DNA of 64,000 bases. Source: Pilaira anomala. Lineage: Eukaryota; Mucoromycota; Mucoromycetes; Mucorales; Mucoraceae. Below are positions 49,065 through 61,540 of the stretch, piece after piece. The stretch spans positions 111,332 through 175,331 of the forward strand of contig JAIXMQ010000060.1 in NCBI GenBank assembly GCA_025716855.1, in the 5' to 3' direction. Every line of letters begins with the position of its first letter. Positions within the stretch are counted from its first letter, which is position 1. Under the pieces are notes generated by a model. The model had not been told where the DNA came from. It was given only the letters and a program-made list of their open reading frames with translations, and did no database searches. The position numbers and the translations under genes were made by a program.

Positions 49065-49606
49065 ATAAGTTGTCATGTATTAAAAAAAGAAAAAGAAAAA
49101 GCCTAAATGATGGCTGTGTATAATAAAATAGTTTTTTTTTTTTAAAAAAAAAAGGAAAGCGTTAATTATATCAGTAATTAACTAGGATTTTACAAACATT
49201 CAATATATCACAAAAAGTTTCTTGATCTCGTACCTTTTTTTTTTTTTTTGTTTGGTTGAACGGCACGTCAAAATATTAATAGACTTTTCTTTCTTGGCAA
49301 AACCAATAAGGATTAACAATCTCTGTTATAAAAAGAGAAAGAGAGAAACACTTTTATGACGTCGGGAAATCAGAGGATTTTTTATTGTGTAATTCTTTTT
49401 AAAGTTAGACCAAGTTTAAATATGTATTAATACACGCAGCAAAAAGGCATTAGAGAAGCCAACTAATTATAAAAAAAAAAAAAAGGCTGATGATTTTTTT
49501 TGGTGTAACTATGTAACCGCTATTTTAAACAAATAGTTTTTCCTTCCTTCCTTTTTTCCCTCTTTTTCTTTCTTTCTTTTTTTTTTTTTTTTTTTTATAA
49601 AAAAAA

Positions 49607-51440
49607 ATGTCGACAACCTTTAATAATAATAATAATAATACAGTCAACTGGAATCCTAAAATTGATCAAAAGACCATGATTGAATCATATCCAATATATC
49701 CCGAAGCACCTACAGCGGCCGGAAACAATAAACGGACAACAAATTTTGTAGCAGAAGAACCTGATGAGTTTTCTCCACCTAGTTCACCTTCTGTTACGTT
49801 TCCAACCTTTGTTGAAAAGAGATCTTATACAACACCCTATGTAAAGCAAGATGTATTTATTATTCCAACCCCTAGTCTTACACCGGATTCATCTAGTATT
49901 CGTGCACAAGATGATAACTTGGTTGATCAAGTGATTTTAAAAAGACATTCTACACTTTCTTCTATTAATAGTCAACAAGAAGAGTCTAATCACCTTAGAA
50001 AAACTTTAGAGGAAAGTCCTAGCTCAATTTCTTTAGGTAGACATCATACAACTGGCCATACATTAAAATCTGCAAGACAGCGATTAGCGGATAAAGAAAG
50101 ATTACAGTTAATGAGACGTTCAGAAGAATTTCAAAAAGAATTATCTGCAAGAAGAAAGACATTTAAACGGTTATCTCGTTTAATGGATCCTGATGAAGAT
50201 CGTGTATTAATGGGTACTCGTATCTCTGAAGGACATCAAAACTATGTATTAATGTATAATATGTTGACTGGTATTCGTATTGCTGTCAGTAGAGTCACTG
50301 CTAAAGTAGATAGAGTCTTAACGGATGAAGACTTTACAGCTGCTCATAAATTAGCTTTTGATGTGATTGGTGATGAATTAACTCCTGGTGCTAAATACGA
50401 TTTCAAGTTTAAAGATTATTCCCCCTGGGTCTTTAGACACTTGAGAGAAAAGTTTGGTGTAGATCCTGCCGATTATTTGGTAAATTGCTTTTGTTGTTTT
50501 TTATTTTATTTACTTTTTACTAACCTACTCGGATATTTAGATTTCTTTAACAAGTAAATACATTTTATCCGAACTAGGCTCTCCTGGTAAAAGTGGTAGT
50601 TTCTTTTATTATTCAAAAGACTATAGGTTCATTATTAAAACCATTCACTATACTGAACACAAATTCATGAGAAAAATATTGAAAGAATATTATGAGGTAC
50701 GTTTTATAACATACGTATTATTATTATTATCTAATTTAAAAACATATATATAGCATATCTGTGAAAACTCTAGTACACTTTTGTGTAGATATTATGGTTT
50801 ACATAGAGTAAAGTTGCCTCATGGCAGAAAGATTCATTTTGTTGTCATGAGTAACGTGTTCCCACCAAGCAAAGATATTCATGAAACATATGATTTAAAG
50901 GTAAACCAAGGATGAACAAATAAATACATATATTAGAACAAATCTCTAACAATAATAAATTAGGGTTCTACGCTAGGAAGACTCTTACCAGAAGAAGAAA
51001 TTCTTAAAAACCCATATGCTGTCATGAAAGATCTCAATTGGGAAAATAGACAACGTAAACTCAAGTTGGGTCCTCAAAAGAGAAAAATGTTTATTGGTCA
51101 ACTTGTTCGTGACGTTACTGTAAGTTTTTTTTTTTGAAAATCATTTGATATATATAAATCATGCATTAAACGTTTTTTTTTATATACATGTATAGCTTTT
51201 AGCACAACTTAATATTATGGATTATAGTCTATTAATTGGTGTGCATGATATGATGCGTGGTAATAAAGATGGTATTCGTGATACAACCTTACAATCATTT
51301 CAACCAAATACAAAATACGTTCAACGTAGAGATACCTTAATGAAACGTAGAGCAAGTAAAGCTCAAGTAGTTCGTAAAGCAATTGCTGAAGCCAATCCAA
51401 ACAAATTAGATGTTTCTAAATTGCAAGAAACTCAAGAGTA

Positions 51441-51512
<72 letters not shown>

Positions 51513-51875
51513 ATTTGTTTGTAAACAAAGTATATTCATCTGAATGCAATTTTTTCTTATTATTATAGGCGTCGTAATTGTGTATTCTATGCAGACGAAG
51601 GTGGTCTTCAAGGTACTGATGAATTAGATAGACCAGTACCTGTATTATACTCTCTTGGTATTATCGATATCTTAACTCCATATGATATGAAGAAGAAATC
51701 AGAACATTACTATAAATCTCTTACACAAGACAGGAACGCTATTTCTTCCGTTAAGCCGTCTCAATACGGTAAACGATTTTTAGAATTCATGGCATGTGCT
51801 GTACTCGAACACAATGAAGATATCCCTCAAGAGTACAAAGTCAAAGGTCGTACCAAGCACTTTTTCAAAAAATAA
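49607..51875 (+). CDS. Phosphatidylinositol-4-phosphate 5-kinase
   Basis: The N-terminus (~150 residues) is disordered and Asn/Ser-rich. The kinase domain follows across about six exons: [78 protein letters not shown] (ATP-binding Lys), [41 protein letters not shown], and [25 protein letters not shown] with [13 protein letters not shown]. These are type I PIPK motifs, as in yeast MSS4 and fission yeast its3. It makes PI(4,5)P2 at the plasma membrane and supports actin, endocytosis and cell-wall signalling. The intron at about 51440-51569 holds a 66-base T-run next to its donor. Confidence 0.95.
51443..51508. repeat. 66-base poly-T tract in a PIP5K intron
   Basis: An uninterrupted run of 66 T begins directly after the donor GTAAG of the last PIP5K intron. 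It is the longest homopolymer in the window. Exact length may reflect assembly or slippage error. Confidence 0.85.
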
Positions 51876-53042
51876 TTTCATACAAATATTTATACCTCTT
51901 TTTCATTTTTCATTTATCTTTCCCTCCTCCTCTTCTTTCTCTTTTTTTTTTTAAAAAAAAAGAAAAAAAAAAAGATACATATTACATTATCATATCCGTT
52001 ACCTTTTTTCCCGTATAGAAATAAATAAATAAATCGTAACGTTTCAAAAATAATTATCGATTTTCTGTATCCGTTTTTCTTATTTAAATCATCTGTTGCT
52101 CAGCAATCATAAATGGGTTGTTAGTGATCAGGGGAACATACGATGTGTGGCGCGAAGTGAAAACACACACTGTATTACCGGTAATATGTATTTCACCCCT
52201 TTATACCTGCACATCTCTTTATCAAGTAAGTATCTTGTTACAAATATATATATATATATATATATAAAAGAACCAAAATAGAAAAGGTGGCTCCTGGTAG
52301 ATATAATTATCTATTAATACAGAACTATGTGAAGATATATTTTAGTTCTTCTATCTTAACAACTATTTAATTTATTTTAGAAAAGAAATCTTTTTTTTAG
52401 GTAGCAGTGTGTGCAACTGGATCAATAAATCGGTTCCGAAGAAGAGTTACTATTGGGATTTTTTTAGCAGCATGACACCATGTTTTTAAACTTTAATTTT
52501 GTCCTTTGTATCCAAAAAAAAAAATGTTGCACAACTATCAAAATAAAATAATATCATACATTTACATTTTTATAATTATTTGCCCACTTCGATTTTTTTA
52601 TTATGTACCATTTCTTATTTTGTGAATTTGCACACTAATGCAAAAAAAAAAAAACAGAAACAATACGGCAGGTGCGTCAGTTGACCTGTAACTTGCACTT
52701 TATAAAAAATCAGAGGAAATACATATTTCATCGCTTTTGTTCCTGATGGTAATAGATTATCAGGTATGAGTCTTGTACCAGCAGCTATTCTGAAGGACCT
52801 GAAGGATTTGGTGTTATATGTTTCCGGTTATACATAACAAAGCCACCCCCCTTTTTTTTCCTTCTAATAATAAGCCTTCAAATTTGACCTCTCAAAACTA
52901 GTGAGTTTGTAAAAAAAAAAAAAAATTTAAAAAAAGGATGAAACCCGTATTACTATCATGTTTAATGTTACGACAGGTACATACATATTGCAACCAATGT
53001 TAAAGCTTAAATAGTTTACATTAAATATGAGAGCATCAGTAT

Positions 53043-53660
53043 ATGTTATTTATTAATATTTTAATTAATGGTGATTCTCGCGAACGAACCGCAGATTCAT
53101 TTTTAAGACTTTGTATCGTTGATATAGTATCAAGACCAGAGGAACCTAATTCGTCTTGTTTTGCAACGCAGCTCGCCCAGAATGCTTTTTATAATGAAAT
53201 CAAAGATTCAATGTTCTTTCTACTCTTGAATGAACCTAATTCTTGCATTGATCTTGAAAAAACCATTTCGAATATTTCAGTCATGGTGTAGAATTGACTA
53301 TCTGGTATTTTTTGTGTTCCATCGACCTTAAGGCTATACCCTAAAAAAAAAAAAGAAGGATTAGATGAGAATGGTGTAGCACAAAAATCAGTATTGATGA
53401 TATTTTACCATGAATCTGGAAAGCGAAAAACAGAAGACTACTGGGATTCATGAACTGCTTTGGCTAGTCTCAGATGATCATTAGCTAAACTTGCAATATT
53501 GGGATTCGCCTCAGCTACCTTCGCTTCACCGTATCTCAGTATACAACCCCAACTAGGCTGATCAATTTCACAGATAACTGCATCAGGTTGAACTCAAACA
53601 AGTTCACTTACACCACCTTCATCAGGGACAACATTGGTCCTATATTTATAATCCATATTA
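53043..53660 (-). pseudogene. Decayed coding relic of unknown family
   Basis: Minus-strand translation shows protein-like segments in frame but with stops: VVPDEGGVSELV, QPDAVICEIDQPSWGCILRYGE followed by AKVAEANPNIASLANDHLR, LAKAVHESQ, then weaker pieces near 53100-53290 (EIFEMVFSRS, ELGSFKS). The style resembles repeated hypothetical proteins I recall from mucoralean genomes, but I cannot name a domain. Function unknown. Confidence 0.4.
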
Positions 53661-53772
53661 GTGCCTGTTTTAATAAATCATGCGAAGAAAAATACTTACC
53701 ATCTCAATAGTGCATTTCGATTTGAGTCAGACAATAGAGCTGATAATATTGGATCAGAGATACTACACAGTA

Positions 53773-53937
53773 GCCGTTCTATTTAAGGCTGTTCTATTTA
53801 AGGTCGTTTTTAAAGCCGCAGTTTTCTGAAAATTTTGCCTGTATTTAATGTTTCCCAAGTCAGAAATGAGGCCATGATACGATTTAAGGCCACAGAAGTC
53901 TGACATATTTTGTAGCCTTAAACAGAACGGGTGCCGG
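53773..53937. repeat. MITE copy B, TTTAAGGC family
   Basis: This ~165-bp sequence shares its interior with copy A (near-identical segment CCCAAGTCAGAAATAAGG / CCCAAGTCAGAAATGAGG, then TTTAAGGCCACAGAAGT). Its ends are inverted: TTCTATTTAAGGC on the left and GCCTTAAACAGAA on the right. TA flanks at 53771-53772 and 53938-53939 are likely. TTTAAGGC-type motifs repeat several times within it. Confidence 0.8.
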
Positions 53938-54821
53938 TACTCCACAGTTCTGCTTCACTTATTTTTGTCGTATAGGTAAAAGGTTTACAGATGGAAGTTT
54001 CTGGATCCTAAACAATCGCAGATATAAGTCATAAAACTAATATGGCAATGATTTTAGAGAGCCTTAAAAATTCGATAGATCTATTAAGATTTGTGCCTCG
54101 TGGTCCTCTTTGCCAATACTCATAGCAGCGTACGATTGATAACAACATATTTTGTGCAGGTTTCAAGTTATTTATTTTCTTGAAACAATCTCTTGTCTAG
54201 ATAGGATATGTGGTTAAAAAAAGGGATTAAGAATGCAGAGATAAAGAAGATTCATTTTTAGAAAAAAAAAGAAAAGAAAGAACAAAAAAGTGATTTGTAA
54301 TGAAATTAAAAACAAACCTGTTTCTGTGGCGTGTAAAAAAAACCTATCCGTATGCATACTTATCGTGACGCGATTTTTGACTACAAATGTAACGTCATTT
54401 TACCGTGTGCATTAATTTATGGAAATAGTGTTCACATCAAATGATAAAGTACTACCTAATTTTTTTTTTATCTTTCAGGAACAATAAATAACAGTATGAT
54501 AAATGTGATATTTATTAGCAAAAGAAGAGAGAAAGAGAGAGGAAGAGATGAATTGAAATGAATTGAAAATACGGTTACACTGCAAATTACACAACAACCA
54601 TTTAATCATAACTCTAAATAAAACTTCTTATTGTAAAAACAACAACAAACACTTCTACTTCTTCCTTTTCTTCTTTAAAAGTATGTAACAAACGTTTGTT
54701 GAAAGGTACATACACACCTGATCCGGGATGAACGTGACGGCTGAAAACGAATGTTTGCTTATTAGTTAAAAAACGCGCGTTTCAATAAAAAAAAATATAA
54801 CTTCTTTTCCCTTTATTCACC

Positions 54822-55674
54822 ATGAGTAACTTTAAAGAAGTCTGTACTGTTCCCACAGATTTTGGCGTTACTTTTACAAAGTTTAAAAGCGAAAAGACTG
54901 GCTTGACTGTAATTTTAGCTGATATTGATAGTAACTTCAAGTTCCCTCTCTCCTTTTCTTACAAGATTCTAACCTGTCATTCATTTTTTTTTATTAGCAC
55001 CTCTTGTCAATGGTTATTTTGCTTTAGCAACAGAAAGTAAAATACACGTACAAAATTTAATTTAATGCAAAATTTAATTTTTTTTTCTCTTTTGTCACTT
55101 AGGTTTTGATGATTTTGGTTGTCCACATACTTTAGAACAGTAAGGCACCTTTTTTTTTAAAGCAACAAAATCCAATGATTTAACAAATATTTCTTTCTAG
55201 TCTTGTATTTTTAGGTAGTGAGCAATACCCCTACAAGGTAAAAAAAAAAGAAAGAAAGTAATTATAATCTAGTCCAATATTAATATTTATTTTAGGGTGT
55301 TCTTGACTCTCTTGCCAACAGAGCAATTGCTCAAGGTACCAATGCATGGACTGACGTAGATCATACCTGTTATACTATCACCACGGCTGGATCCAAGGGT
55401 TTCTTAAACATTTTACCCATCTATGTTGATCATATCTTATATCCTACATTAACCGAGACAGGATATCATACTGAAGTACATCATATTAACGGTAAAGGTG
55501 AAGATGCTGGTGTAGTTTATAGTGAGATGCAAGGCTGTCAAAACTTGGGTGATGATAGACTTCATCTTCGCATGAAAAGATTAATTTACCCCGAATCTTG
55601 TGGTTATAGATCCGAAACGGGTGGTCTCATGGAAAGATTAAGAGAGTTATCTGTTGAAAAGAGTAAATATATAC

Positions 55675-55717
<43 letters not shown>

Positions 55718-58627
55718 GTACTGTTATCATTAATACTGTTTTTAGTTCGTGATTATCATCAATCTTATTACAGACCTGATAATCTCTGCTTGATTATTAC
55801 CGGTAAAGTAGACAAGAATGAACTTTTAAAGGCATTGGAACCTGTAGAGGAAAATATCATTAAGAAGGGACCTCTTCCCGAAATGAAGAGACCTTGGGTC
55901 AGCACAGGTGATTTTCCTAACCTTAAAGAAGATATTACCGAAACTGTTCTTTTCGCTGATGAAGATGAATCAATGGGTTCTGTACTTTTGGCCTGGAATG
56001 GTCCCATGTGTCACGTAAGAGAAAAGAGGGAAAAAAAATAAGGTCGAAAAAAATTAATCATTGCATAAATTTAGGACTACCTTGCTCAAAAAGAATTAGA
56101 AGTTTTAAACGTTTATCTTACTGATTCCCCTGTATCTGTATTACAAAAGGAATTTGTAGAGACTGAGGATGCACTCTGTACAGATGTCGATTTCCATATC
56201 ACTGATCACTTGAAATCTACTTTGATGTTCACTGCTTCAAGTGTCCCTATTGAAGAAATTGAAAACTTCCCTAATGAATTTTTCAAGACATTGAAACGTT
56301 TGGTTGATGAAAAAGATATTGATATGACTAGAATGGCTACTGTTATTGATAAAGAAACTTTAAAGGTAAATGCGCGTGTGCGCGTGGTTTATGTAATCAT
56401 GAGATCATGCACTAATATAATGAATATTAGCTTTTGGATAGTGCAGAAACTGATGCTCATGATACTGCAGCTGCAGTTGCTATCTCGGATTTCTTGTACG
56501 GATCCCCTGACGGTAAAGATCTCAAAGAATCTGTCAAGGATCAAGAGTACCTCAACACGCTTGCTAAATACACTGCTCAAGATTGGTTAAACGTACTTGA
56601 AAAGTGGTACATTAGTCCTCCTCATATCACTTTATACGGTAAGCCCTCTGCTGAATTCGCTGAACAGCAAACTGAAGACGAAGAGAATCGTATCGAGAAA
56701 CAACGTGAAGATCTCGGCGAAGAAAAATTAGAGGAACTTCAAAAGAAATTAGATGATGCTATGGCTAAAAACGACGCTCCTATTCCCAATGAGCTTTTGG
56801 AAGATTTCAAGATCCCCTCTGTCTCTACTATTAAGTTCATTGACGTTGTTACTGCTAGAAACAATGACAATACTTTGTAAGTGCATTCGTATTGAAAGAT
56901 ATACAATATAATTGACCCATTTTTTTTTTCATTTAGATCAAATGAAGTTCAAAAATATATCAACAAAGATAATAGTACCGATGTCCCTTTATTCATTCAA
57001 TTTGATCGTAAGTAACTGTCTATTGCCTTGAATTTATTTCCTACTGATCACTCGCTTACACACACACAGATATCAAATCTCATTTCGTCAAGATCTCTGC
57101 TCATATCAGTGCTTCCTCAATTCCCTCCAAGTTAATTCCTTATACAAAGCTTTATTTGAAAGCTATTTTCTCACTTCCTATCGAAAAGGATGGTAAACTT
57201 ATTTCCTATGAAGATGTAGTTAAGGGATTAGGAGAAGACACAATGGAATATGATGCTTCTCTCGGTACCAGTTTTGGTTTTAGAGAATTAGCTGTCTTTA
57301 CATTAAAGGCTAAGGCTTCCAAGTACGCAGAATCAATTCAATGGCTTCATGATATTTTATGGAATACAAAATTCACTGTTGAAAGATTGAAGATTGTTGC
57401 ATCTCAAATTTTGAATGATATTCCCGGAGCAAAGAGAGATGGTCATGATGTGAGTAATTTAATATCATTATTATTATTTAGTAAAACTAAATTTCTTCTT
57501 TTTAGATGGTAAATGCTACTATGCGTGCTCTTCAATATGATCCCAAGAAATCTGTTCATGCTGCTCGTAATATTTTGTTCCAAAACGCCTTTTTAACTGA
57601 TGTAGTAAAGAGATTAGAGGAAGATCCTGAATCTGTTTTAGCAGAATTAAATGAATACCGCTCTGCTTGTAAGTTTTTTTCTTTTGTCTGTAGTAAAACA
57701 GCATACACCATTTTTAACACTTTTTTTTTTTTCATCTGTATAGTGTGTTCCCCCAACAACATCAGAGTCCATGTTACTGGTGATATTTTAAATCTCGAAG
57801 CTCCCAGAACTACATTCAAGGACTTTTCACCTACTAAAGTTATTGATGAATTAGCCCCTATTACATTATCTAAACAAGTTCTTAGCCAAGCCGGTCTTCA
57901 ACCTGGGGACCATGGTCTCTTGGTAACTTTACCTACCATCGAAAACTCCTTTTCTCTTCATTCTGTGAAGGGACCTAGTCGTTTCGATGACGCTGATATT
58001 GCACCCCTTTTAGTTATGATTGAATTGTTAGATACGATGGAAGGTATCTTTTGGAAATTAATTCGTGGACAAGGTTTAGCTTATTCTTGTTATTTGGATG
58101 CCAATATTGAATCTGGTTTGATCAATTTCACTATTTATCAATCTCCAAACGCATTCAAGGCATTTGAACAAGCCAAGATTGTGATTGAACAATTAGCCAA
58201 GCATGAAATGGATATTGATCCTTCCTCTATTGACGGTGCAAAGAGTGCTGTTATTTATAGTTTAGTAGCTAGAGAAAATACGATGGATCGTGCTGCACTT
58301 CAATCTTTTGTCAACCAAGTTTTGAAGAAAATGCCAGCATCATATAATCAAGACATGTTGACTTCTATTCAGGTAAAAAAAAAAAGAAAGAAAATGATCA
58401 TGATAAAAAGTGTTTCTGATAAATGTACATATACATAGGGTGTTACATTGGACGATTTACAAAACGTATTAAACAAATATTTTGTAAATATGTTTAAGCC
58501 CGAGACAAGTAATGTTGTGGTTGTCAGCACTCCTAACAAGACTGTAGATATTCAAAAAGGATTTGAAGGTTTAGGATTTAACATCAAGTCAATTGCTTTA
58601 AATGATATCACTATGGACGGGTTTTAA
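54822..58627 (+). CDS. M16C-type zinc metallopeptidase (presequence-protease/insulysin-like)
   Basis: About a dozen short exons encode roughly 1000 residues. The inverted zinc motif HxxEH is HTLEHLVFLGSEQYP in exon 3, with the third ligand Glu in the DAGVVYSEMQG region. The C-terminal half has the Arg-Tyr pair (KLIRGQGLAYSCYLDANIESG) that M16 peptidases use for substrate binding. The sequence reads like the cytosolic relatives of Cym1/PreP (yeast Sdd3/YOL098C type): MSNFKEVCTVPTDFGVTFTKF lacks an obvious mitochondrial presequence. A charged coiled segment (EENRIEKQREDLGEEKLEEL) sits mid-protein. It probably degrades peptides in a closed chamber; physiological substrates are unknown. Start in CACCATG. 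Confidence 0.9.
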
Positions 58628-58725
58628 TAATTTGCATTGTTGACTTGGAGTTGTTTTAATATGAAGTAAATAAATAACATTTTGTAAAAAAAAAAAAAAG
58701 AAAAAAAAAAGAAAAAAAAATACTA

Positions 58726-59356
58726 TTATATTCTCAATGCAAATACATTGATAATGGCATACATAGACTTGGTTTCGTATCTATAACCTGCGCTATCTGT
58801 TAAAGAAAAAGAGGAGTGTATTTCGCTTTAATATTCATTTGATCTTTACGTTCCTTCTTTTCTACTTACTGTCATTATTCTTATCCCAAATAACTGAACT
58901 TCCGGCATAAAATCCAGCTCCATTTCTTTGTAATATAACACATGTAACTAAAACAGATCCACTTTAGAAATTGATATGTAAAAAGGTTATAAGCATGTTT
59001 CACCTTACCAACATATTTATAATTTTTGTTGTCTTCCTTCATTTTCTTTAAAATGGTTTCTATAATAGCACTGTTCCAACCAGGTACTTTTGAGTGGGAG
59101 TAATCGGCATCACCTAACGTATTCTCGACAGTCTATAAATATATTCATACACCAATAAATAAGTCTGGTTATTTTTCAAATAAAACGAACACTTTTTTTT
59201 TTATCTTACTAACTTCTTTAATGAATGCAATGACCTCTTCAGAGTTGAACTTCTTTTCCTATAAATGCAAAAATTAAGATGGATGAACTTTGATTGTTTA
59301 TAAACTAAAGACTTGGTACTTACAGCTTCAACTTTATTGCCAGTGGTGCCGTCCAT
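58726..59356 (-). CDS. Dynein light chain, Tctex-1 (DYNLT) family
   Basis: Five short exons encode about 115 residues, so no long ORF exists: MDGTTGNKVEA, EKKFNSEEVIAFIKE, TVENTLGDADYSHSKVPGWNS through KNYKYV, TCVILQRNGAGFYAGSSVIWDKNND, and SAGYRYETKSMYAIINVFALRI with stop at 58726. The C-terminal blocks match human Tctex-1 ([31 protein letters not shown]). The protein is a cargo-binding light chain of cytoplasmic dynein. The last base pairs converge on the M16C gene (gap ~100 bp). The Met upstream in the same frame (59437) is less likely because the family start is short. Confidence 0.92.
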
Positions 59357-60269
59357 ATTGATTGTATTATAAAAGTAAAAGAGGGTGTAGATGAGCTTCC
59401 TTTCTTTCTCTCTTTTCGTTCTTTTCAGGGCCGACATCTTGAGGAGAGGTCACATAAATAGATACATGCACCGCGAAAAACAAATGAGTCTGTGTACCAT
59501 ACTTGCCCCTTCTTTTCCCTGTTCCTGGAAACCTCGTTTACTCTTCACCTTAAACGTGTCAATTCTGTATTTAATATAGTACCGTAGACCAGGCCATTCT
59601 TTTGCTTGTAATACCTATACTTGTTTCATCCTGTTACCTTGCAGATTTAATTCTACCATAGGAAACATATCTGGCATTTTGTGCTCATTTATTATTTCCA
59701 CGTTTTTTTTTTGGTTGATTCGAACTGGTTTAAACCGCGTTTAATGCATGTTAACTTCTGGTATTTTTTAAGTGGTCCAAATCACAGCCTATTTTTTTTT
59801 CCAAACCACGTTCCGAACACTTTTAAAAGTTAATATCTATAACTATAGGAAACCTAATGTATTTTTATTCTTGCTCAAATACTGCTTAACAAAATATTCA
59901 CGGAAATCACCATTGTTTTTGTTTCAATTAATTTATACATGTTAGGTGCTTTTAAGTGTGATTCTACTCATAGTTACTTTAAAAAAATCAATTTGTTACA
60001 GGGACATGAAAAGAGACTGTTCGCTTTCTCATTGAAACTTTCTATAATTTAACCGCTTGTTTCTGTTATCAAATATACGCAAGACGAATTGTGAGTCCTC
60101 AATAATAATAATAAAAGACCTATAGATCACTTTTTCTTTCATACTGTCAATTTAAATAAAATTTTCATTTTTTTAATACATATACAGAAAAAAACGAATT
60201 ATTTTGACATTTTTTTTTTTATAATTTATTTTGTCTCACGTGTAAGAGCTGCTTAAAGACCACCTTTTA
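59357..60269. other. Intergenic, A+T-rich
   Basis: No gene was recognised. A GGTTTAAACC palindrome occurs near 59727. It marks the change from dense genes to accessory sequence. Confidence 0.45.
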
Positions 60270-61260
60270 TTATCTGCAAGGGCCAGTTTTTATTACTTGA
60301 TACATGTAACAGGCCCCAAACTGCTCAACCTTTTCTTCTACAAATGCAGCAGTTTCAACTAGAGAACAGAGAAATTTGGTGTCGCTGTCAGTAATTGTGT
60401 GCTTTATCTCTTGAAACCTTGAAGGATTAGATCCAGTGCTACTATTTAGAAGGCTTGATGAAGTGAAATACAAGAATAACTCATTTATTTCAGAAGCTGT
60501 TACTCTTTCACGTTTTGGATATGTATAATTTTAATAGCTTTAACGCGAAATGTTGGGCTTTTGATTTTTTGCTGGCTTGACTTTTATGATTCGCAAAATC
60601 AGTTGGTACTATTGGCAAAAAACCAGACACAAATTCCATCAATATGCTGAAGCCCCAAAGGTGATACACGTCTTTCCTCAAGTAATTGTTGAGTAGCCTT
60701 TGAGTTTTGACCAATACCACTTCATTTCGCCATATTTCCAATGAGGGAAAAAGACCTTCCACGTTAACAGGTCATAAGAGAAGATATCTGAAAGGCTATG
60801 GAAGCTAGTCGACTCCATAAAACACCTGCTTCGGTTCAACTCTAAAACAGCAATCATCCATTCCAGGGTAATTGTGCAAAACAGAACATCACTAGTAATA
60901 TAAGATGGGCAAGAATCAAATGCAGCTATAGCTCCTACTAATGATTCTGATATATTGTTACATTTTTATCAATTTCCTCTCTAGATCCTCCAATAGTTGG
61001 TGGCTTTGAATTGAATTTAATAAATTCGTGTGTCTGCAGATAGCTTTTGAGCCCACTTGGTATTTTGAATGCCGTGCCATCAAAACTTGAAGCATAATTG
61101 CCTGTACCTTGCATAATCAAGCTGTGTCCTTGATCGAGAAAGAACCGCATTCTCTTGGGAAACGCACGCGTTCTCTTCCAATCCTCTTTTCTTCATTTGT
61201 CTTCTTCTCATTCACTTTAACAACAAAGTTGTTAAGCTCATACTATATAGAATACGTCAG
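60270..61260 (-). pseudogene. Decayed gene of unknown family, likely mobile origin
   Basis: Three minus-strand segments in different frames are protein-like: VKVNEKKTNEEKRIGRERVR (about 61230), MRFFLDQGHSLIMQGTGNYASSFDG with KSYLQTHEFIKF (61150-60938), MEGLFPSLEIWRNEVVLVKT through WGFSILMEFVSGFLP (60762-60508) and SEINELFLYFTSSSLLNSS to VEKFGACYMY-like end (60473-60270). Frame changes and stops separate them. I recognise no family. Location next to a MULE and a tandem array suggests a transposon-borne or repeated gene. Confidence 0.45.
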
Positions 61261-61540
61261 CACGCTGTTGCTATAGTCAGTTTGCTTGCAATCAATACCT
61301 TAACAATATAAAATGCACTTGATAGATCAAAGACAAACATCGACTGAGCTTTTGGAACCGACAAAATTTTTTTTTTGTCGCGTTGTGCTGTTGCTGTATA
61401 AAGATAGCGCATGTTGCCATATTGAATGTATTAATTTCACGATAGAGCTTAAGATTTTTAAGAAATTACCATTTCCAGTCATCATGATGAAACGATGAAG
61501 ATATAGAACAAGTTACTTTCGAATTTTGAAACACCTCACA

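Larger units (their letters stand above)
51876..54821. other. Accessory intergenic region with relics
   Basis: Apart from an unknown coding relic (53043-53660, minus) and a MITE (53773-53937), this stretch has only A/T runs, a TATATA tract (near 52240-52265) and short ORFs. The last ~250 bases are the M16C promoter side. Confidence 0.5.

Noticed and set aside
53763..53945. 60-residue minus-strand ORF
   Set aside because: It is entirely the MITE sequence translated, with repeated motifs from TTTAAGGC units.
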